11,024 bases of DNA from Acidobacteriota bacterium (GTDB lineage Bacteria; Acidobacteriota; Holophagae; Thermotomaculales; Thermotomaculaceae), in NCBI GenBank assembly GCA_027038695.1, contig JALWHA010000166.1, positions 1 to 11,024 of the forward strand, given 5' to 3'. The translations under genes and the position numbers were made by a program. Positions 6,720 through 11,024 of the stretch are shown piece after piece; positions within the stretch are counted from its first letter, which is position 1; every line of letters starts with the position of its first letter. The notes beneath the pieces are model-generated. The model did no database searches and was not told the origin of the DNA. It saw nothing but the letters and a program-made list of their open reading frames with translations.

Positions 6720-7927
6720 AAAAACCGGAACTGCTTGCCCCCGCAGGGAATTTTGAGAAACTTATAACCGCTTTTCATTTTGGGGCTGACGCGGTATATC
6801 TCGGGTTAAAGCGCTTTTCTCTAAGAAATTTTGCAGGCAATTTCACATTACCTCAGTTAGACGAAGCGGTAAAAATAGCAAAGGAATTAAATAAAAAAAT
6901 CTATGTTACTCTAAATATTTTCCCCTACGATGAAGATCTTGAAGAAATTGAAGCGGTTTTATTTGAGTTAAATAACATTAAGCCTCACGGTTTAATTGTT
7001 TCCGACCCTGCGGTTTTTCTTCTTGCAAAAAAACTAACGGATATTGAGGTGCATATATCAACTCAATTAAACGTTATGAATAGCGAGACTGCTAATTTTT
7101 GGTTTAAACAGGGTGTAAAAAGGATTGTGGCAGCAAGGGAACTTAACATAAATCAAATTGAAAAATTATGCAAAAAAGCAAAAGGCGAAATAGAGGTTTT
7201 TATCCACGGAGCGCTTTGTATAGCATATTCGGGAAGATGCTTTTTATCCCTGTATATGACCGGAAGAAGCGCAAACAGGGGTGAGTGTACCCAAAGTTGC
7301 AGATGGAACTACAAACTTCTGGAAGAATCGGAAAGAAAGGGACAGTATTTTCCCATAGAGGAAGACGAAAGGGGAAGTTATATCTTTAACTCAAAAGATC
7401 TATGCGCAATACCCGTTCTTGACAAACTAATTGATGCCGGGGTTTCGTCTTTAAAAATTGAGGGAAGAATGAAGTCTATTCATTACGTGGCGGTAACTAC
7501 CGATGTTTATCGTACCGCTATAGACTTAATTTTTGAGGGTGATACGGAAAAATTTCATGTTCTAAAAGACGAATTGGTTAATGAATTATCAAGAGTCAGC
7601 AACAGGGGGTTTACGACTAATTTTTTTGAAGGTACTCCGGATTCTTCAAGTTATAATTTTGAATCTTCAAAATATATAAATCAATTTGCTTTAGTGGGAA
7701 GCATTATAAAAAAAGCCGATAATTTTGTTGAAATACTGCTAAAAAACCCCCTATCTAAAGGAGAGTTAGTGGAATTCAGGGATAGGGGCTTATTAAAGGA
7801 AAGGGTGAAGGTTTGCAAACTCTTTCTTGCAAAAGACAATGAAGAAATTGAAAAAGGCAATCCAAACTCAATTGTCAGGATCTATGGGAATTTTAAATGC
7901 GGGGTAAATTCAATTGTTAGAAAATAA
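6704..7927 (+). CDS. U32 family protein, TrhP/YegQ-like tRNA hydroxylation factor
   Basis: U32 proteins were named as peptidases, but characterised members such as TrhP, RlhA and UbiU/V are iron-sulfur proteins in RNA or quinone hydroxylation. From GTG 6704 this one has 407 residues. The N-terminal barrel begins KKPELLAPAGN, followed by GADAVYLGL. The family signature spans IHGALCIAYSGRC, NRGECTQSC and SLKIEGRMKS. Its four cysteines C172, C179, C195 and C199 are the expected cluster ligands. A beta-barrel C-terminal domain (about 320-407) matches the U32 C-terminal region. It is somewhat shorter than E. coli TrhP (about 450). Sequence and single-gene layout favour a TrhP-like role in prephenate-dependent 5-hydroxyuridine formation in tRNA, but other U32 branches cannot be excluded. 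It overlaps mltG by 16 bases and the next gene by 14. In Bacillus, mltG (yrrL) and U32 genes are also neighbours. Confidence 0.88.
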   Translation: MEKKIKKPELLAPAGNFEKLITAFHFGADAVYLGLKRFSLRNFAGNFTLPQLDEAVKIAKELNKKIYVTLNIFPYDEDLEEIEAVLFELNNIKPHGLIVSDPAVFLLAKKLTDIEVHISTQLNVMNSETANFWFKQGVKRIVAARELNINQIEKLCKKAKGEIEVFIHGALCIAYSGRCFLSLYMTGRSANRGECTQSCRWNYKLLEESERKGQYFPIEEDERGSYIFNSKDLCAIPVLDKLIDAGVSSLKIEGRMKSIHYVAVTTDVYRTAIDLIFEGDTEKFHVLKDELVNELSRVSNRGFTTNFFEGTPDSSSYNFESSKYINQFALVGSIIKKADNFVEILLKNPLSKGELVEFRDRGLLKERVKVCKLFLAKDNEEIEKGNPNSIVRIYGNFKCGVNSIVRK

Positions 7928-8171
7928 TTTATTTAACCTTGATGATACGGCAACCGTAAACGTTTATGCTGAAACAAAAAAGGAAAATATATTCTATTTA
8001 AGGGTAATACTTGAGAGTTACGAGGGATTGGCTATCATGACAACAATGAATAAAGAATCCACTCTTTTGAAATTTGCATGTTTAAAATGTAATTTTAAAG
8101 ATTGCTTTAACCTGCTAAAATATCTTGAGGATGAAAATTTATTATCTATAAAAAATCATAAAGAGGGTTAA
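7914..8171 (+). CDS. Small DUF4911-like protein
   Basis: This is an 85-residue cytosolic protein with no signal peptide or membrane helix. The core FYLRVILESYEGLAIMTT (residues 27-44), followed by a beta-strand-like segment and a C-terminal helix (about 61-75), resembles the small DUF4911 family. From memory, that family often follows U32 genes. The start is TTG 7914, with GGGG (7901-7904) nine bases upstream and a 14-base overlap with the U32 gene. The first ATG (8037) would delete most of the core, so the TTG is preferred. Three clustered cysteines (C56, C59, C64 in CLKCNFKDC) could bind a metal or be incidental. It might instead be a split-off tail of the U32 protein, but that protein already ends with a complete C-terminal domain. 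Function is unknown; a role with the U32 protein is inferred from position only. Confidence 0.65.
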   Translation: MLENNLFNLDDTATVNVYAETKKENIFYLRVILESYEGLAIMTTMNKESTLLKFACLKCNFKDCFNLLKYLEDENLLSIKNHKEG

Positions 8172-8172
8172 C

Positions 8173-8640
8173 ATGAAGAAAAAATTATTTTTATTTATTT
8201 TATTAAGTCTTTTATTGTTAAATGCCTGTTCGTCCAGGCCGTTTCCCGGATTTTACGGCTTGAAACCGGGAATGACTTTAAAAGAATTTATTGATACTGC
8301 AAAAAAGAATAAACTATATCTCCATTCGGGTAATTCTTTTACTATTAAATTCTGTGATGAATTTGCCGGGGTTTCCCCTATTTTAAAAGGATCAAAAATA
8401 AGGGCGGTTGATATCTGGTTCGGGTATAGAAAAGATCCCCAAAAAGCAAGGGATTTTATATTTAAATTAAAAAAATGCCTGACAAAACTTTACGGAACTC
8501 CCATTTCAAGGACTATTAGCCACCCGAACTTTACCGTTGTACACTATTACTGGAAATTTAAAGACGCGTATGTTTATGTCGGAATTAGAATAAAACATTT
8601 TAAATCTTATCCGAGGATACTAATTGTCGGAAGAAATTAA
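8173..8640 (+). CDS. Small lipoprotein of unknown function
   Basis: This 155-residue protein is predicted to be exported and lipidated. It has a KKK n-region, a Leu-rich core (residues 5-16) and the lipobox L16-N17-A18-C19. The mature part begins SSRPFPGFYGLKPGMTLKEF. The GLKPGMT turn followed by a helix recalls small periplasmic alpha/beta lipoproteins of the BamE/SmpA-like type, but the likeness is weak and I do not assign a family. Later segments (IRAVDIWFGYR, VVHYYWKFKDAYVYVGIRI) look like beta strands separated by a Lys-rich helix (about 100-113). Only two further cysteines are present (in IKFCDEF and KKCLTK). The ATG at 8173 follows the previous stop by one base and has AGAGGG five bases upstream. 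Its place between a tRNA-modification gene and hslU gives no functional clue. Confidence 0.8.
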   Translation: MKKKLFLFILLSLLLLNACSSRPFPGFYGLKPGMTLKEFIDTAKKNKLYLHSGNSFTIKFCDEFAGVSPILKGSKIRAVDIWFGYRKDPQKARDFIFKLKKCLTKLYGTPISRTISHPNFTVVHYYWKFKDAYVYVGIRIKHFKSYPRILIVGRN

Positions 8641-8651
8641 GGAGAATAGTT

Positions 8652-10022
8652 ATGAAGATGATAGAAAGAAAAGAATTAATACCGAGAGAAATTGTTGAAC
8701 ACCTGGACAAGTACATAATAGGGCAAAATGAAGCGAAAAAATCTGTTGCGATTGCATTGAGAAACAGGATGAGAAGGCAAAAACTTCCCAAAGACATTGC
8801 CGAAGAGATCACCCCTAAAAATATAATAATGATAGGGCCTACCGGGGTTGGAAAAACAGAAATTGCAAGAAGACTTGCAAAATTGGTAAACGCTCCTTTC
8901 GTTAAGGTTGAAGCGTCAAAGTTTACCGAAGTCGGGTATGTCGGAAGAGACGTAGAGTCTATGATAAGGGATTTGGTTAGAGTCTCTGTTCAAATGGTAA
9001 AAAACAATTACACCAACAAAATTCAAAAACAGGCAAAAGAAAAAGCGATAGACAGAGTATTAGATATATTATTCCCCCTTCCGAGAACACCCGAATATCA
9101 AGGTACGGACGAATTTGACCACTACGAAAGAATGATTAAGATGAGAAAAGATAAAAGAAAGGATATTGTTAACGGGCTATTTGACGACAAAATAATTGAA
9201 GTAGAAATTAAAAAAGAATCCAATCCGCAGGTTTTATTTGACATTGTTTCAGGCGGCACAATGGATATGTTTGAAGACCTAAAAGACGGATTGTCCGGTT
9301 TGTTCGAACCTCCGAAAAGAAAGAAAAGCGAAATGACGGTTAAAGAGGCGATTTCATACTTTACCGAAGAAGAAGCGGAAAAAATGATTGATATGGAAAA
9401 AGTAAAAGAAGACGCCATAAGCCTTGCGGAAAACAACGGCATTATTTTTTTAGACGAGATAGATAAGATAACATCTCGTTCTACCGACGGAAGCGGGCCT
9501 GACGTAAGCAGGGAAGGGGTTCAAAGGGATCTGTTGCCTATAATTGAGGGTTCTACCGTTCCCACAAAGTACGGCATTGTTAAAACAGACCATATCCTGT
9601 TTATAGCGGCGGGGGCTTTCAATGTAGCAAAACCTTCCGATTTAATTCCCGAATTGCAGGGCAGGTTCCCTATAAGGGTGGAGTTGCATTCTTTAACGAA
9701 AGAAGATTTTGTTAAAATTCTAACTCAACCTAAAAACGCTTTAGTCAAGCAGTATCAGGCATTAATGGAAACGGAAAATGTCAGCCTTGTTTTTGAAAAA
9801 GACGCCATAGAAAAGATAGCGGAATACGCTTACATTGCCAATGAGTCTATTGAAAACATAGGGGCGAGAAGGCTTCATACCATTATGGAGAAAATGCTTG
9901 AAGACATTCTCTTTAAAGGGCCTGAATTAAGCGGTACTGTTGTAACAATTGACAAAGAGTTTGTTGAAGAGAAACTACAATCGCTTGTATCTAAAGAAGA
10001 TATCGGCAAATATATCCTTTAA
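8652..10022 (+). CDS. hslU: ATP-dependent protease ATPase subunit HslU (ClpY)
   Basis: HslU is a hexameric AAA+ unfoldase that feeds proteins into the HslV peptidase. The protein has 456 residues against 443 in E. coli. It begins ELIPREIVEHLDKYIIGQ, with Walker A GPTGVGKT at 62-69 and the pore loop GYVG at 95-98. The inserted I domain spans about 110-245. Walker B is IIFLDEID at 264-271, with D268 and E269. The sensor/arginine region is QGRFPIRVEL and sensor 2 is GARRLHT. The C-terminus EDIGKYIL keeps the hydrophobic tail that inserts into HslV and activates it. AAGGAG (8639-8644) overlaps the previous stop and lies seven bases before ATG 8652. hslV is normally directly upstream, but here that place is taken by the small lipoprotein gene. 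HslV must therefore be encoded elsewhere or be missing. Confidence 0.96.
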   Translation: MKMIERKELIPREIVEHLDKYIIGQNEAKKSVAIALRNRMRRQKLPKDIAEEITPKNIIMIGPTGVGKTEIARRLAKLVNAPFVKVEASKFTEVGYVGRDVESMIRDLVRVSVQMVKNNYTNKIQKQAKEKAIDRVLDILFPLPRTPEYQGTDEFDHYERMIKMRKDKRKDIVNGLFDDKIIEVEIKKESNPQVLFDIVSGGTMDMFEDLKDGLSGLFEPPKRKKSEMTVKEAISYFTEEEAEKMIDMEKVKEDAISLAENNGIIFLDEIDKITSRSTDGSGPDVSREGVQRDLLPIIEGSTVPTKYGIVKTDHILFIAAGAFNVAKPSDLIPELQGRFPIRVELHSLTKEDFVKILTQPKNALVKQYQALMETENVSLVFEKDAIEKIAEYAYIANESIENIGARRLHTIMEKMLEDILFKGPELSGTVVTIDKEFVEEKLQSLVSKEDIGKYIL

Positions 10023-10034
10023 AGGCATGATAGA

Positions 10035-11024
10035 ATGAAAAAGATATTAATTATTCACACAGGCGGAACCCTGGGGATGGCCGCAGGGAAACCTGACAAC
10101 AGCCTTAAGCCTGTACAATTTCAGGAAAGTGTCGTAAATTTTGTTCCTGAATTAAAAGAGTTAGCCGATATTGAAACAGTGTTTGCATTTAATATAGACA
10201 GTGCAAATTTAACCATAAAACACATAAATAAATTGGTAAAAATAATTGAAGATAATTATCAAACATACGACGGTTTTGTAATAATTCACGGCACTGATGC
10301 AATGGCTTATTCCGGTTCGGCACTTTCTTTTTTGATAAAGGGTAATACAAAACCGATAATACTTACAGGCTCCCAAAAACCGTTGAGACACATAAGAACC
10401 GACGCAAGGTTAAACTTGATAAACGCGGTAGAATTTGCAACTATGGACATACCGGAAATAGCAGTGTGCTTTAATTCAAAACTGATGAGGGCAAACAGGT
10501 CAACAAAAATAAGCAGCGGAGATTTTGACGCTTTTGATTCTCCCAATTTCCCTTACCTTGCTACCGTAGGGGTTGATATTAACCTGAATAAGCGCTGCGT
10601 AATAACCTTGTCTCCTGAAAGTGAAACGGAGTTCTGTTTTTTAGAAAAGAAAAACATAGTTTATATAAAAGCATTCCCTGGATTAAATCCCGCTATTTAC
10701 AAATATTTCTTAAATTCTGAAACCGACGGAATTGTCATTGAGGCATATGCAACCGGAAACGTTCCAATACTGGAAAACTCTTTCATCCCTTATATATTTG
10801 AGGCTTCAGCTTTGGGGATCCCTGTGATAATCACCTCTCAGGCGAAAAAAGGACGTATAAATCTTGACTCTTACGAATGCGGAAGAAAGGCGAAAGAGGC
10901 AGGGGCTATTTCGTCGCTTGATATGACCTTTGAGGCTTCGATCATGAAACTTCAGTATCTTTTGTCCATGAGTTTAAACACGGAAGAGATCAAAGAGAAA
11001 TTTGTTAAAAGTATAGCGGGAGAG
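10035..11024 (+). CDS. ansA: L-asparaginase, cytosolic type I-like (3' partial)
   Basis: This enzyme hydrolyses L-asparagine to aspartate and ammonia. The frame is open from ATG 10035 to the window end (330 codons), and only a short C-terminal piece should be missing. The N-terminal motif is IIHTGGTLGM, with nucleophile T12. The second motif is IIHGTDAM, with T87 and D88. K158 in RSTKISSG, just before DFDAFDSPNFPYL, is the expected catalytic lysine. TGSQKPL and the following RTDARLNLINAV also fit the family. There is no signal peptide, and the order of motifs resembles AnsA of E. coli, hence type I-like and cytosolic. AAAGG at 10021-10025 lies nine bases before the start. The gap to hslU is 12 bases, so the two are probably cotranscribed. 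Related archaeal GatD-type proteins share motifs, but the close spacing of start and first motif fits a simple asparaginase. Confidence 0.92.
   Translation, partial: MKKILIIHTGGTLGMAAGKPDNSLKPVQFQESVVNFVPELKELADIETVFAFNIDSANLTIKHINKLVKIIEDNYQTYDGFVIIHGTDAMAYSGSALSFLIKGNTKPIILTGSQKPLRHIRTDARLNLINAVEFATMDIPEIAVCFNSKLMRANRSTKISSGDFDAFDSPNFPYLATVGVDINLNKRCVITLSPESETEFCFLEKKNIVYIKAFPGLNPAIYKYFLNSETDGIVIEAYATGNVPILENSFIPYIFEASALGIPVIITSQAKKGRINLDSYECGRKAKEAGAISSLDMTFEASIMKLQYLLSMSLNTEEIKEKFVKSIAGE

Noticed and set aside
9122..9442. 106-codon minus-strand open frame rich in Ser and Ile
   Set aside because: It is antisense to the HslU I domain. The composition is what the complement of Lys/Glu-rich coding gives, with no start signal.

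Overview
This window is an ordinary stretch of a low-GC, AT-rich bacterial chromosome. A signal-peptide-bearing peptidase, a lipoprotein with a clear lipobox, MltG and HslU point to a bacterium with a peptidoglycan wall, probably diderm. The phylum cannot be settled from the sequence. The protein-degrading genes would suit an anaerobic, peptide-using lineage, but that is inference.

Layout. (1) Bases 1-3214 hold the end of one plus-strand operon: a 5'-truncated bleomycin-hydrolase-like C1 cysteine peptidase, coupled by a 4-base overlap to an exported S9 serine peptidase with a beta-propeller. A rho-independent terminator follows at about 3248-3290. (2) Bases 3215-3891 have no intact gene. They hold that terminator, a second hairpin able to terminate in both directions (3392-3420), and a minus-strand remnant of a phospholipase-D-like gene (about 3420-3672) with a one-base frameshift and no HKD half. 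After these come one or two sigma70-type promoters just upstream of lepA. (3) Bases 3892 to the window end form one tightly packed plus-strand operon: lepA, mltG, a U32 (TrhP/YegQ-like) tRNA-modification protein, a small DUF4911-like protein, a small lipoprotein, hslU and a type I-like L-asparaginase cut by the window end. All junctions are overlaps or gaps of 1-12 bases.

How the genes relate. The first operon looks like extracytoplasmic protein and peptide breakdown. The second mixes translation (EF4, tRNA hydroxylation), wall synthesis (MltG), cytosolic proteolysis (HslU) and amino-acid catabolism (asparaginase). The usual partner hslV is not next to hslU, although the HslU C-terminal tail that docks on HslV is kept. 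Three starts matter: lepA begins at GTG 3892 rather than 3850, the U32 gene probably at GTG 6704, and the first gene runs in from outside the window. I see no defence system, mobile element, CRISPR array or RNA gene, and no convincing undescribed system. The best leads are the PLD-like pseudogene, the hslU without hslV, and the small unknown genes between the U32 gene and hslU.
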